Program-made: the position numbers and the translations under genes
Origin: Cellulomonas flavigena DSM 20109
Lineage (GTDB): Bacteria; Actinomycetota; Actinomycetes; Actinomycetales; Cellulomonadaceae
Length of the DNA stretch: 64,000 nt
NCBI RefSeq assembly: GCF_000092865.1
Contig: NC_014151.1
Location: forward strand, 2,356,001-2,420,000
Direction of reading: 5' to 3'
Notes under the pieces: model-generated
Told to the model about the DNA's origin: nothing
Databases searched by the model: none
The model's input: the letters and a program-made list of their open reading frames with translations, nothing else
Shown: in pieces, positions 9,701 to 17,000 of the stretch
How positions within the stretch are numbered: position 1 is the stretch's first letter
How the letters are laid out: every line of letters starts with the position of its first letter

Positions 9701-9828
9701 ACGACGTCGGGGTCGACGGCCAGCAGCGCCGCGTCGCCGAGCAGCCGCTCGGCCCGCGGCACGTCGGCGACGCCCACGCGCGTCAGCCGTGCCGCGAGGG
9801 AGGACCCCCGGCCCGTCGACGTCGACAT
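6787..9828 (-). CDS. glnE: Bifunctional glutamine synthetase adenylyltransferase/deadenylylase
   Basis: A 1013-residue GlnE. It adenylylates glutamine synthetase when nitrogen is plentiful and removes AMP when it is scarce. Two homologous nucleotidyltransferase halves are visible: ELNYVSDVDVVYV near residue 240 (adenylyl-removing half) and EMGYSSDADVLFVHDP near residue 745 (adenylylating half), each followed by a GlnE helical domain with LKLGxGGxxDVEFxxQ. The length fits the actinobacterial family. The ATG at 9828 overlaps the stop of glnA2 by one base (TGATG), so the two are coupled. Its probable substrate is GlnA1 at the window start, which keeps the target tyrosine loop, rather than GlnA2. 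Confidence 0.97.
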   Translation of the reverse strand: MSTSTGRGSSLAARLTRVGVADVPRAERLLGDAALLAVDPDVVEHVVGDLAEVGDPDEALLALAKVAGAVQHDQESAGVLRDLLTEPGPGRARLLAVSGASLALGNALAAHPQNLRVVADPTPGTGVPAGDVRAELLRAVGADPDADVPVAGLGGTAGVDAMRRAYRTRLLRIAATDLTASDPLSRLPGVGAALADLAAAALEASLALARAELEDHGRDVRLAVIGMGKTGGRELNYVSDVDVVYVAEPVEGADEDEAMRAGARLAAGLARACSAPAGEPALWPVDAALRPEGKDGPLVRTVASHRAYYERWAKTWEFQALLKARPLAGDPELGRAYVETVSPFVWSAVQRENFVEDSQAMRRRVEAHVPRAEADRQLKLGVGGLRDVEFTVQLLQLVHGRADEAIRSPSTLTALAALAAGGYVGREHAAQLAVCYRWMRMMEHRIQLHRLQRTHLVPTAEADLRRLSRTMGMRVEGPDGLRERWRTTRRDVRRLHEELFYRPLLPATARLSTEEASLAPEAQRARLAAIGYRDPAGATRHIAALTDGVSRRASIQRQLLPVMLGWFADGADPDGGLLAFRRLSDQLGTTHWYLKLLRDSGTAAQRLAQVLSTSRYAADALSRSPESVRWLDDDADLAPRSAERLTAEADAVLRRADEPVAAVTALRALRRRELARTAVADVLGVTTGVRAAQSLTITADAVLAGTLRVAEAEARAAAGLEANPTRMLVVAMGRLGGREMGYSSDADVLFVHDPLPGADGKVAQDFAVAVASQVRQLLGSVGPEPTLSVDADLRPEGRNGPLARSFDAHVEYYQRWSSPWESQALLRARPVAGDVEVGERFVALIEPLRYPGGGVEASVEREIRRIKARVEAERLPRGVDPSRHLKLGRGGISDVEWTAQLLQLQHAHEVPGLRTTSTLDALDAARDAGLLDEADATVLREAWELASRVRDANVLWTGRAEGAHADVLPHDRAALAGVARVLGHPSGSGAMLEETYLRSARRARAVVERVFYG

Positions 9829-11165
9829 CAGATCAGCGGCAGGAACCGCTGCAGCTCGTACGGCGTGACCTGCGCGCGGTACTCGGCCCACTCCTGCCGC
9901 TTGTTGCGCAGGAAGTAGTCGAAGACGTGCTCCCCGAGTGTCTCGGCGACAAGCTCGGAGCGCTCCATGACCTCGATCGCGCCCTGCAGCGACGTCGGCA
10001 GCGGCTCGATGCCGAGCGCCTTGCGCTCCGCGTCGGTGAGCTCCCACACGTCGTCGTCAGCGCCCTCGGGCAGCTCGTACTCCTCCTCGATGCCCTTGAG
10101 CCCGGCGGCGAGCAGGACCGCGAAGGCGAGGTAGGGGTTGGTCGCGGAGTCCACGGCGCGGTACTCGACGCGGCTCGAGTTGCCCTTTCCGGGCTTGTAC
10201 ATCGGCACGCGCACGAGCGCGGAACGGTTGTTGTGGCCCCAGCAGATGAAGCTCGGCGCCTCGGCGCCGCCCCACAGCCGCTTGTAGGAGTTGACGAACT
10301 GGTTCGTCACCGCGGTGATCTCGGCCGCGTGGCGCAGCAGACCGGCGATGAAGGAACGCGCGACCTTCGACAGCTCGAGCGGCGCACCGGGCTCGTGGAA
10401 CGCGTTGCGGTCACCCTCGAAGAGCGACACGTGCGTGTGCATGCCCGAGCCCGGCTGGTCCGCCAGCGGCTTGGGCATGAAGGAGGCGAACACGCCCTGC
10501 TCGAGCGCGACCTCCTTGACGACCGTGCGGAACGTCATGATGTTGTCCGCCGTCGTCAGGGCGTCGGCGTAGCGCAGGTCGATCTCGTTCTGCCCCGGCC
10601 CGGCCTCGTGGTGCGAGAACTCCACCGAGATGCCCATGGACTCGAGCATCGTGATGGCCGCGCGCCGGAAGTCGTGCGCGGTGCCGCGCGGCACGTGGTC
10701 GAAGTAGCCGCCCTGGTCGACGGGCACGAGCGGGCGCGTCGGGTCCGCAGGCGCGTCGAAGAGGTAGAACTCGACCTCGGGGTGCGTGTAGAAGGTGAAG
10801 CCGCGGTCGCTCGCACGGTCCAGCGCACGCTTGAGCACGTACCGCGAGTCCGCGAGCGACGGCTGCCCGTCGGGCGTCAGCAGGTCGCAGAACATCCGCG
10901 CGGTGCCGTGCCGCTCACCGCGCCACGGCAGGATCTGGAAGGTCGAGGGGTCCGGCTTGGCGATCATGTCGGCCTCGTACACGCGCGTGAGGCCCTCGAT
11001 CGCGCTGCCGTCGAACCCGATGCCCTCGCTGAACGCCTGCTCGAGCTCGGCGGGCGCGACGGCGACCGACTTGAGCATGCCCAGCACGTCCGTGAACCAC
11101 AGACGGATGAAGCGGATGTCCCGCTCCTCGACGGTCCGGAGGACGAACTCCTGCTGCCTGTCCAT
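9828..11165 (-). CDS. glnA2: Type I glutamine synthetase, GlnA2-like
   Basis: A 445-residue glutamine synthetase of the GSI-alpha/GlnA2 kind. Typical segments are FDGSAIEGLTRVYEADM, the ATP/metal strand HPEVEFYLF, HHEAGPGQNEID, and the glutamate-binding NSYKRLWGG. The region matching the adenylylation loop lacks NLYxLPP, so it is probably not controlled by GlnE although it is co-transcribed with it. The ATG at 11165 is preferred because AGGCAGG is 9 nt upstream; the ATG at 11174 directly abuts that site. In mycobacteria GlnA2 is a minor enzyme; its role here is unproven. Confidence 0.94.
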   Translation of the reverse strand: MDRQQEFVLRTVEERDIRFIRLWFTDVLGMLKSVAVAPAELEQAFSEGIGFDGSAIEGLTRVYEADMIAKPDPSTFQILPWRGERHGTARMFCDLLTPDGQPSLADSRYVLKRALDRASDRGFTFYTHPEVEFYLFDAPADPTRPLVPVDQGGYFDHVPRGTAHDFRRAAITMLESMGISVEFSHHEAGPGQNEIDLRYADALTTADNIMTFRTVVKEVALEQGVFASFMPKPLADQPGSGMHTHVSLFEGDRNAFHEPGAPLELSKVARSFIAGLLRHAAEITAVTNQFVNSYKRLWGGAEAPSFICWGHNNRSALVRVPMYKPGKGNSSRVEYRAVDSATNPYLAFAVLLAAGLKGIEEEYELPEGADDDVWELTDAERKALGIEPLPTSLQGAIEVMERSELVAETLGEHVFDYFLRNKRQEWAEYRAQVTPYELQRFLPLI

Positions 11166-11286
11166 GGCGTACATCCTGCCTGATGAACGACGCCTGCGGG
11201 GTGCACGTCGCACAGGTGGCCGACGGGACGGCGGTGTGCCGGTCCTCACAGGGCCGCGCGGCGCGGGGCGTGGCTAGTCTCGTGGC

Positions 11287-12108
11287 ATGTCGACCAGTGA
11301 CGCCCCGACGCCCCGCCGCGTGCGCGTGCACCACCTGCAGGCCGCCAAGGAGCGCGGCGAACGGCTGACCATGCTCACGGCGTACGACGCGGTGACGGCC
11401 CGCATCTTCGACGACGCGGGCGTGGACATGCTGCTCGTGGGCGACTCCATCGGGAACACCATGCACGGGTACCGCACGACGCTGCCCGTGACGCTCGACG
11501 AGATCGTCGTGGCCGCCCGCGCTGTCGCGGGCGCGGCGCGCCGCGCGTTCGTCGTCGCCGACCTGCCGTTCGGCACGTACGAGGCCGGGCCCGAGCAGGC
11601 GCTGGCGAGCGGCGTCCGCGTCATGAAGGAGACGGGTGTCTCCGCCGTGAAGCTCGAGGGCGGGCAGCGCTCGGTGCCGCAGATCCGCGCCCTCACGCAG
11701 GCCGGGATCCCGGTCGTCGCGCACCTCGGGTACACGCCGCAGTCCGAGAACGCGCTCGGCGGGCCGCGCGTGCAGGGCCGCGGCCATGCCGCGGAGCAGA
11801 TCAGCGAGGACGCGCTCGCCGTGACCGAGGCCGGTGCCGTCGCGATCGTCCTGGAGATGGTGCCGGCACCCGTCGCTGCGCGGGTCACCGAGGTCGTGCG
11901 GGTGCCGACCATCGGCATCGGCGCCGGCGCGCAGTGCGACGGCCAGGTACTGGTGTGGGTCGACATGGCCGGCATGGGTGACTGGTCACCACGGTTCGCC
12001 AAGCGGTTCGGCGAGGTCGGGGCCGCGCTGAGCTCGGCCGCCAAGGACTACGTCGACGAGGTCCGCTCGGGCACCTTCCCCGAGTCGTCGCACACCTTCG
12101 ACGCGTGA
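11287..12108 (+). CDS. panB: 3-methyl-2-oxobutanoate hydroxymethyltransferase
   Basis: A 273-residue PanB, the first enzyme of pantothenate (and so CoA) synthesis. It adds a hydroxymethyl group from methylene-tetrahydrofolate to alpha-ketoisovalerate. The TIM-barrel shows family segments: MLTAYDAVTARIFDDAG, LLVGDSIGNTMHGY, VKLEGG, HLGYTPQ, EMVPAPVA and GIGAGAQCDGQVLVW. A TAGTCT box at 11275 lies 12 nt before the ATG and there is no ribosome site, so the mRNA is probably leaderless. It lies divergent from glnA2, as in Mycobacterium, and ends in a strong terminator. Confidence 0.97.
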   Translation: MSTSDAPTPRRVRVHHLQAAKERGERLTMLTAYDAVTARIFDDAGVDMLLVGDSIGNTMHGYRTTLPVTLDEIVVAARAVAGAARRAFVVADLPFGTYEAGPEQALASGVRVMKETGVSAVKLEGGQRSVPQIRALTQAGIPVVAHLGYTPQSENALGGPRVQGRGHAAEQISEDALAVTEAGAVAIVLEMVPAPVAARVTEVVRVPTIGIGAGAQCDGQVLVWVDMAGMGDWSPRFAKRFGEVGAALSSAAKDYVDEVRSGTFPESSHTFDA

Positions 12109-12153
12109 GGAACCGGTGCCCGACCGCCTCCGGCGGCCGGGCACCGGTTCCTC
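12107..12153. terminator. Bidirectional terminator, panB and SPOR-like gene
   Basis: Perfect 16-bp inverted repeat (12107-12122 with 12138-12153) and a 15-nt loop. The arms reach into the stop codons of both convergent genes, so it can end transcription from either side. Confidence 0.8.
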
Positions 12154-12319
12154 ATCGGTCCTCGTCCTGCGCGTCCCACGCGTCGTTGCGGGCACGTGCC
12201 TTCTCGAGTGCGCGCTCGGCCTCCCCACGCGTGGCGTAGGGCCCCATGAGCTGCGACCAGTCGCTGCTGCGCCCCTCCTCCACCTGGTGGGTCCGGGTGT
12301 TGTAGAAGTACTCGGTCAC
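12152..12319 (-). CDS. Small SPOR-like protein of unknown function
   Basis: A 55-residue protein starting [16 protein letters not shown] and containing [21 protein letters not shown]. The pattern (aromatic strand, Met-Gly-Pro-Tyr turn, then a charged helix) is like a single SPOR repeat, and similar small proteins are common in actinobacteria. The GTG at 12319 has GAGGAG about 7 nt upstream. It converges on panB and is divergent from map. Its role is unknown; SPOR-type modules bind denuded peptidoglycan in other bacteria, but this one has no signal peptide. Confidence 0.75.
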   Translation of the reverse strand: MTEYFYNTRTHQVEEGRSSDWSQLMGPYATRGEAERALEKARARNDAWDAQDEDR

Positions 12320-12377
12320 CTCGGCTCCTCTCGTCCCGGCGGGCCGTACGGGCCCGCCGCTACGTAGACTGCCAGGC

Positions 12378-13250
12378 ATGCCGCCGGTCCACTCGTCGCG
12401 CACCGCGCTCGTCCCCGGGCAGGTCAGCCCGCGGCGTCCGGTGCCCGCCCACATCGCCCGCCCCGAGTACGTCGACAAGCCGATGCCCGCGCCGTGGCGC
12501 GGCTCGGACGTGCTGACCGAGGACGAGATCGCCCGTGTCCGCGTCGCCGCGCGCCTCGCCGCGCAGGCCCTGCAGGAGGTCGGCCGGCACGTGGCGCCCG
12601 GCGTGACGACCGACGAGCTCGACGCGATCGGGCACGAGTTCCTGTGCGACCACGGCGCGTACCCCTCGACGCTGGGCTACCGCGGCTTCCCCAAGTCGCT
12701 GTGCACGTCGGTCAACGAGGTGATCTGCCACGGCATCCCCGACTCGACGGTGATCGAGGACGGCGACATCGTCAACATCGACGTCACCGCGTACGTCGGT
12801 GGCATGCACGGCGACAACAACGCCACGTTCCTCGCCGGCGACGTCGACGAGGAGTCGCGACTGCTCGTCGAGCGCACGCAGGAGGCACTGGAGCGCGCCA
12901 TCACCGCGGTGCGACCGGGCCGTGAGATCAACGTCATCGGCCGCGTGATCGAGAAGTACGCGGCCCGCTTCGGCTACGGGGTGGTGCGCGACTTCACGGG
13001 CCACGGAGTCGGCCCGGCGTTCCACACGGGTCTGGTCGTGCCGCACTACGACGCGGCGCCCGAGCACGCGACCGTCATCGAGCCCGGCATGGTGTTCACG
13101 ATCGAGCCGATGCTCGACCTGGGGACCCACGAGTGGGAGATGTGGGACGACGGGTGGACGGTCGTCACGGCCGACCGCAGCCGGTCGGCGCAGTTCGAGC
13201 ACACGCTGCTCGTCACCGAGACAGGGGCGGAGGTGCTCACGCTGCCATGA
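12378..13250 (+). CDS. map: Type I methionine aminopeptidase
   Basis: A 290-residue enzyme that removes the initiator methionine from new proteins. The pita-bread metal site is visible: Asp in [23 protein letters not shown], His in [11 protein letters not shown], and Glu residues in FTIEPM and [12 protein letters not shown]. About 45 proline-rich residues come before the catalytic part, as in the actinobacterial MapB type. A TAGACT box at 12365 lies 13 nt before the ATG, pointing to a leaderless mRNA. The stop overlaps the start of ppgK (ATGA). Confidence 0.96.
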   Translation: MPPVHSSRTALVPGQVSPRRPVPAHIARPEYVDKPMPAPWRGSDVLTEDEIARVRVAARLAAQALQEVGRHVAPGVTTDELDAIGHEFLCDHGAYPSTLGYRGFPKSLCTSVNEVICHGIPDSTVIEDGDIVNIDVTAYVGGMHGDNNATFLAGDVDEESRLLVERTQEALERAITAVRPGREINVIGRVIEKYAARFGYGVVRDFTGHGVGPAFHTGLVVPHYDAAPEHATVIEPGMVFTIEPMLDLGTHEWEMWDDGWTVVTADRSRSAQFEHTLLVTETGAEVLTLP

Positions 13251-14029
13251 GCAAGGACGCGAGGCACAGGAGCACGGAGGCCGGCACCGCGTTCGGCGTC
13301 GACATCGGCGGGTCCGGCATCAAGGGCGCTCCGGTCGACCTGGCGACCGGGGAGTTCGCGGGCGAGCGCGTGCGGATCCCCACGCCGCAGCCGGCCACGC
13401 CGGACGCGGTGGCGCGCACGGTCGCGCAGGTCGTCGACTCGTTCGACCTGCCGCGCGAGCTGCCGATCGGGGTGACGTTCCCCGCGGTGATCCGGCACGG
13501 CGTCGCACAGTCGGCAGCGAACGTCGACGACGCGTGGATCGGCACGGACGTCGCCGCGACGATCGGCGGGGCCACGGGCCGGCGCGTGGTGGCGGTCAAC
13601 GACGCCGACGCCGCGGGGTACGCCGAGGTCGCGTACGGCGCCGCGAAGGACGTGCAGGGCGTGGTGCTCGTCGTGACCCTGGGCACGGGCATCGGGTCGG
13701 CGCTCGTCGTCGACGGGCAGCTCGTGCCCAACACCGAGCTGGGCCACCTGGAGATCGACGGGCACGACGCGGAGTCCCGCGCGTCCGACGCGGCCCGCGA
13801 CCGCGAGGACCTGTCGTTCGAGCAGTGGGCGCAGCGCCTGCAGCGGTACTTCTCGGTCGTCGAGGACCTGTTCTGGCCCGACCTGATCGTCGTCGGCGGG
13901 GGCGTGAGCAAGAAGCACGCGCAGTTCCTGCCGCTGCTCGACCTGCGCACGCCCATCGTGCCCGCAGGGCTGCGCAACGCCGCCGGGATCGTCGGCGCCG
14001 CGCGCCTCGCGGCCGGCGGCAGCCGCTGA
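13247..14029 (+). CDS. ppgK: Polyphosphate-dependent glucokinase (ROK family)
   Basis: A 260-residue ROK-type kinase that phosphorylates glucose using polyphosphate (often also ATP) in the cytoplasm. Visible are the phosphate loop [17 protein letters not shown] near residue 20, [14 protein letters not shown], the second phosphate motif [17 protein letters not shown], and [14 protein letters not shown] near the sugar site. The length fits PpgK. It is translationally coupled to map by a 4-bp overlap and followed one base later by a small membrane-protein gene. Confidence 0.94.
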   Translation: MSKDARHRSTEAGTAFGVDIGGSGIKGAPVDLATGEFAGERVRIPTPQPATPDAVARTVAQVVDSFDLPRELPIGVTFPAVIRHGVAQSAANVDDAWIGTDVAATIGGATGRRVVAVNDADAAGYAEVAYGAAKDVQGVVLVVTLGTGIGSALVVDGQLVPNTELGHLEIDGHDAESRASDAARDREDLSFEQWAQRLQRYFSVVEDLFWPDLIVVGGGVSKKHAQFLPLLDLRTPIVPAGLRNAAGIVGAARLAAGGSR

Positions 14030-14030
14030 C

Positions 14031-14357
14031 GTGCCCGGGTGGGGCGTGGCGCTCGCGGCGGTCGGCGCCGTCGCGCTCGTGGTCGTGCTGCTCGACCGCG
14101 CGGTCGCGCACGGCTGGTTCGACGGTGTGCGGCTGACGGTGAGGTCGGGCCGCGAGCCCGGCGAGGGCGCGGCGGGCGGCGGCTTCCTCGGGGAGCTCGT
14201 GGAGATCTTCCAGCCGAACCGCCAGCACCTCGTCGCCGAGGTCGAGCGGCAGCGGATGGACATCGTCCGCGAGGGTGACGCTGCTCCCCCGGGCCCGGAC
14301 GAGCGCCCAGGACGTCACCCGCTCGCTCCCGGGGACAACAAACCTACGGTGCCGTAG
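14031..14357 (+). CDS. Small membrane protein, DUF6191-like
   Basis: A 108-residue protein with one hydrophobic segment (residues about 5-22) and a cytoplasmic-looking tail containing [30 protein letters not shown]. That stretch resembles actinobacterial DUF6191 proteins (assigned by eye, not by search). The GTG start is one base after the ppgK stop, so it is likely the last gene of map-ppgK. No known activity. A 16-bp palindrome overlaps its 3' end. Confidence 0.65.
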   Translation: MPGWGVALAAVGAVALVVVLLDRAVAHGWFDGVRLTVRSGREPGEGAAGGGFLGELVEIFQPNRQHLVAEVERQRMDIVREGDAAPPGPDERPGRHPLAPGDNKPTVP

Positions 14358-14358
14358 G
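14343..14358. promoter_or_regulatory. Palindromic operator candidate upstream of desaturase
   Basis: CCTACGG-TG-CCGTAGG: perfect 7-bp arms with a 2-bp centre. It covers the stop codon of the preceding gene and lies 74 bp before the desaturase start. The short, tight dyad is typical of TetR-type repressors, which often control desaturases; no such regulator is in the window. Confidence 0.55.
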
Positions 14359-14431
14359 GTAAGCGCATCCGTACCACGAGCACCCGCTCCACCCCCACGG
14401 CTGGGAAGTCGTTCCGAGCCCTGGAGGTCAT

Positions 14432-15529
14432 GTGGCTCTTGCACCCGTACCTGCACCCCCCGCCCCGACGCGTCCCCGTCAGGCGGCCGCTACCGGCAGC
14501 TATCACGAGCTGTCCGCCCAGGTGCGTGAGGCAGGTCTCCTCGACCGCACCCCCGGCTTCTACTTCTCGCTGCTCGCCGGGCTGACCGCGGTGCTCGCCG
14601 GCCTCGTGACGGCGTTCGTGCTGCTCGGCCACTCGTGGTGGCAGCTGCTCGTCGCCGCCGGCCTCGGCCTGGTGCTCACGCAGTTCGCGTTCGTCGCCCA
14701 CGAGGCGTCGCACCGCCAGGTGCTGCTGACGGGCCCGGCCAACGACCGCCTCGGACGCGTGCTGGCCAACGGCGTCGTCGGCATCAGCCACTCCTGGTGG
14801 ATGACCAAGCACACGCGGCACCACGCGAACCCCAACCGCGTCGGCAAGGACCCGGACATCGAGTGGGACACGATCTCCTTCCTCGAGGAGGACGCCGCGA
14901 AGCAGAAGGGCTTCCTGGCGGCGATCACGCGGCGCCAGGGCTGGCTGTTCTTCCCCCTGCTCGCCCTCGAGGGCCTCAACCTGCACGTCCTGGCGTTCAA
15001 GAGCCTGATCGCGTCCGCACCGTCGCGGGCCCGCACGCTCGAGCTCGTCATCCTCACGGCCCGCCTCGGCATCTACGTCGCCCTCGTGCTGTGGGCGCTG
15101 CCGCTCGGCATGGCCGCCGCGTTCCTCGCCGTGCAGCTCGCCGTCTTCGGCGTCTACATGGGCGCGTCGTTCGCACCCAACCACAAGGGCATGGCGATCA
15201 TCCCGGCCGACAGCCGCCTCGACTTCCTGTCCAAGCAGGTCCTGACGTCGCGCAACATCGGCGGGGGCCGGTTCGTCACGCAGCTCATGGGTGGTCTGGA
15301 CGCGCAGATCGAGCACCACCTGTTCCCGAGCATGCCGCGCCCGCACCTGGCGCGCGCCCGGCGCATGGTGCGCGAGCACTGCGCGCGGGTCGGCATGCCG
15401 TACACCGAGACGTCCCTGGTGCGGTCCTACGCGCTGGTGGTGCAGTACCTCAACCGCGTCGGCCTGGCCGCGCGCGACCCGTTCGACTGCCCCATGGTCC
15501 AGCGGTTCCGCCCGCGCTCGACGCGCTGA
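14432..15529 (+). CDS. Membrane fatty-acid (acyl-CoA/acyl-lipid) desaturase
   Basis: A 365-residue integral-membrane di-iron desaturase that puts a double bond into long acyl chains using O2 and an electron donor. The three histidine boxes are HEASH (about residue 90), HTRHH (about 128) and QIEHH (about 291), and hydrophobic pairs at about 45-85 and 195-245 match four membrane helices. The QIEHH box is of the front-end/DesA3-like group; the bond position cannot be told. The GTG at 14432 has GGAGG 4 nt upstream. The palindrome at 14343 suggests lipid-responsive control. Confidence 0.93.
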   Translation: MALAPVPAPPAPTRPRQAAATGSYHELSAQVREAGLLDRTPGFYFSLLAGLTAVLAGLVTAFVLLGHSWWQLLVAAGLGLVLTQFAFVAHEASHRQVLLTGPANDRLGRVLANGVVGISHSWWMTKHTRHHANPNRVGKDPDIEWDTISFLEEDAAKQKGFLAAITRRQGWLFFPLLALEGLNLHVLAFKSLIASAPSRARTLELVILTARLGIYVALVLWALPLGMAAAFLAVQLAVFGVYMGASFAPNHKGMAIIPADSRLDFLSKQVLTSRNIGGGRFVTQLMGGLDAQIEHHLFPSMPRPHLARARRMVREHCARVGMPYTETSLVRSYALVVQYLNRVGLAARDPFDCPMVQRFRPRSTR

Positions 15530-15537
15530 CGCCGCAC

Positions 15538-15576
15538 GCCGGCGCGCGGGTGGCAGGGTCGCCACCGCGCGCCGGC
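15538..15576. terminator. Terminator between desaturase and adenylate-forming enzyme gene
   Basis: Long GC hairpin between the convergent genes: GCCGGCGCGCGGGTGGC pairs with GCCACCGCGCGCCGGC apart from one bulged G. Probably bidirectional. Confidence 0.65.
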
Positions 15577-15587
15577 GCCGTCGCGCG

Positions 15588-17000
15588 TCACACCGTGGCA
15601 CGCGCGACGAGCGCGGCCTTGTCGGGCTTGCCGCTCGGCGCCAGCGGGACCTCGTCGACGAGGGTCACGCTGCTGGGGACGGCGAGCGGCCCCAGCCGGT
15701 CCGCGACACGCGCGCACAGCGCCGCGGTGTCGGGCTCGGCCCCGTGCGCCGGCACGACGAACGCGTGCACGGCCTCCCCCGTGACGTCGTCCGGACGCGC
15801 GACCACGTAGGCCTCGGCCACCGCCGGGTCGTCCGCGAGCACGCGCTCCACGGGCCCGGCGTGCACGAGCTGCGCGTCGACGATGACGACGTCGCGCGCC
15901 CGGCCGCGCAGGTGCACGTACCCGCGGTCGTCGACGTCCCCGAGGTCCCGCGTGCGGACCCAGCCGTCGACGAACACCTCGGCCGTCTCCTGCGGGTCGC
16001 CCCAGTAGCCGGACGCCTGCGCGGGCGTGCGCACCCACAGCTCGCCGTCGCGCACCTGCACGTCCACGACGTCGGGCGCGCGGCCGACCGACGCCGTCAC
16101 GGCGGGGTCGGCGAGCATCTCGTCGGGCGTGGCCATCGCGATCATGCCCGCCTCCGTCTGGCCGTAGCCGTGGAACACCACGGGACCCAGCACGTCGAGC
16201 GCCTCGGCGAGGCGCGCGGGCTCGAGCGGCGAGCCCGACACGAGCAGCGCGCGGAGCGTCGACAGGTCCGTCGGCCGCTCGAGCTGCGCACGCACGAGCT
16301 GGTGCAGGCGGCCGACCGTGATGACGCTGGCGCTCGCGCGGTGCCGGGTGATCGCCTCGGGGAACCCCGGCGGCCGGGCGGCGACCAGGACGCCGCCGGC
16401 CGCCAGGGTGAGCACGGCGTACTCGAGCACGACCTGGTGGCTGAGCGGCCCGACGACGAGGTAGCGCGCGAGCCGTGGCGCGAGCGCGGCGACCGCGGGC
16501 GGCCAGCGGTCCGGGGAGGGCGCCCAGGCCGCGGTCATCGCGGCGTACGTCTGGACGCAGCCCTTGGGCCGCCCGCTGGTGCCGCTGGTCCACGTGACGC
16601 GCGCGACGTCACCGGGGCGTCCCGCCGCGACGACGGGCCCGTCCGCGGGCGTGGCGAGCAGCTCGGCGAGGAACGCGTCGTCGACGACGAGGGCGACGTC
16701 CGCCCGGGCCAGCAGGTCGTCGCGCTGCGTGGGGGGCAGCGCGGGCGGCAGCCCGCAGACCCGCGCGCCGACCGCGAACGCCGCGAGGGTCGCGGCCAGC
16801 GCCTCGGCCGAGACGCCGAGGTCGAGCGCGACCCCCGTCCCGGGCCCGGCGCCCGCAGCCCGCAGTCCCGCGGCGATGCGTGCGACGGCGGCGCTCGCCT
16901 CGCCCGCGCGCACGACGCGGTCGCCGTCCTCGAACACCGGACGCTCCGGGTCGCGTGTGAGCAGGTCGAGCACGGGCTGGGGCCACACGACGTCACGCAC
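15588..17000 (-). CDS. Class I adenylate-forming (ANL) enzyme
   Basis: A 470-residue acyl-activating enzyme. Core motifs are complete: P-loop TWTSGTSGRPKG near residue 145, HGYGQTEAG near 280, RTRDLGDVDDRGYVHLRGRARD near 365, and the C-terminal catalytic lysine in PLAPSGKPDKAAL. It activates a carboxylic acid as an adenylate and passes it to CoA or another acceptor. With a tyrosine/phenylalanine-type ammonia-lyase next door, a cinnamate- or coumarate-like acid is a reasonable substrate (inference). It is somewhat shorter than 4-coumarate:CoA ligases. The GTG at 17000 has GGAG 8 nt upstream and overlaps the preceding flavoprotein gene by 8 bp. Confidence 0.88.
   Translation of the reverse strand: MRDVVWPQPVLDLLTRDPERPVFEDGDRVVRAGEASAAVARIAAGLRAAGAGPGTGVALDLGVSAEALAATLAAFAVGARVCGLPPALPPTQRDDLLARADVALVVDDAFLAELLATPADGPVVAAGRPGDVARVTWTSGTSGRPKGCVQTYAAMTAAWAPSPDRWPPAVAALAPRLARYLVVGPLSHQVVLEYAVLTLAAGGVLVAARPPGFPEAITRHRASASVITVGRLHQLVRAQLERPTDLSTLRALLVSGSPLEPARLAEALDVLGPVVFHGYGQTEAGMIAMATPDEMLADPAVTASVGRAPDVVDVQVRDGELWVRTPAQASGYWGDPQETAEVFVDGWVRTRDLGDVDDRGYVHLRGRARDVVIVDAQLVHAGPVERVLADDPAVAEAYVVARPDDVTGEAVHAFVVPAHGAEPDTAALCARVADRLGPLAVPSSVTLVDEVPLAPSGKPDKAALVARATV

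Noticed and set aside
6877..9918. A 1013-codon open frame on the plus strand
   Set aside because: Antisense to glnE and composed of His/Arg/Val/Gln repeats with no family feature.
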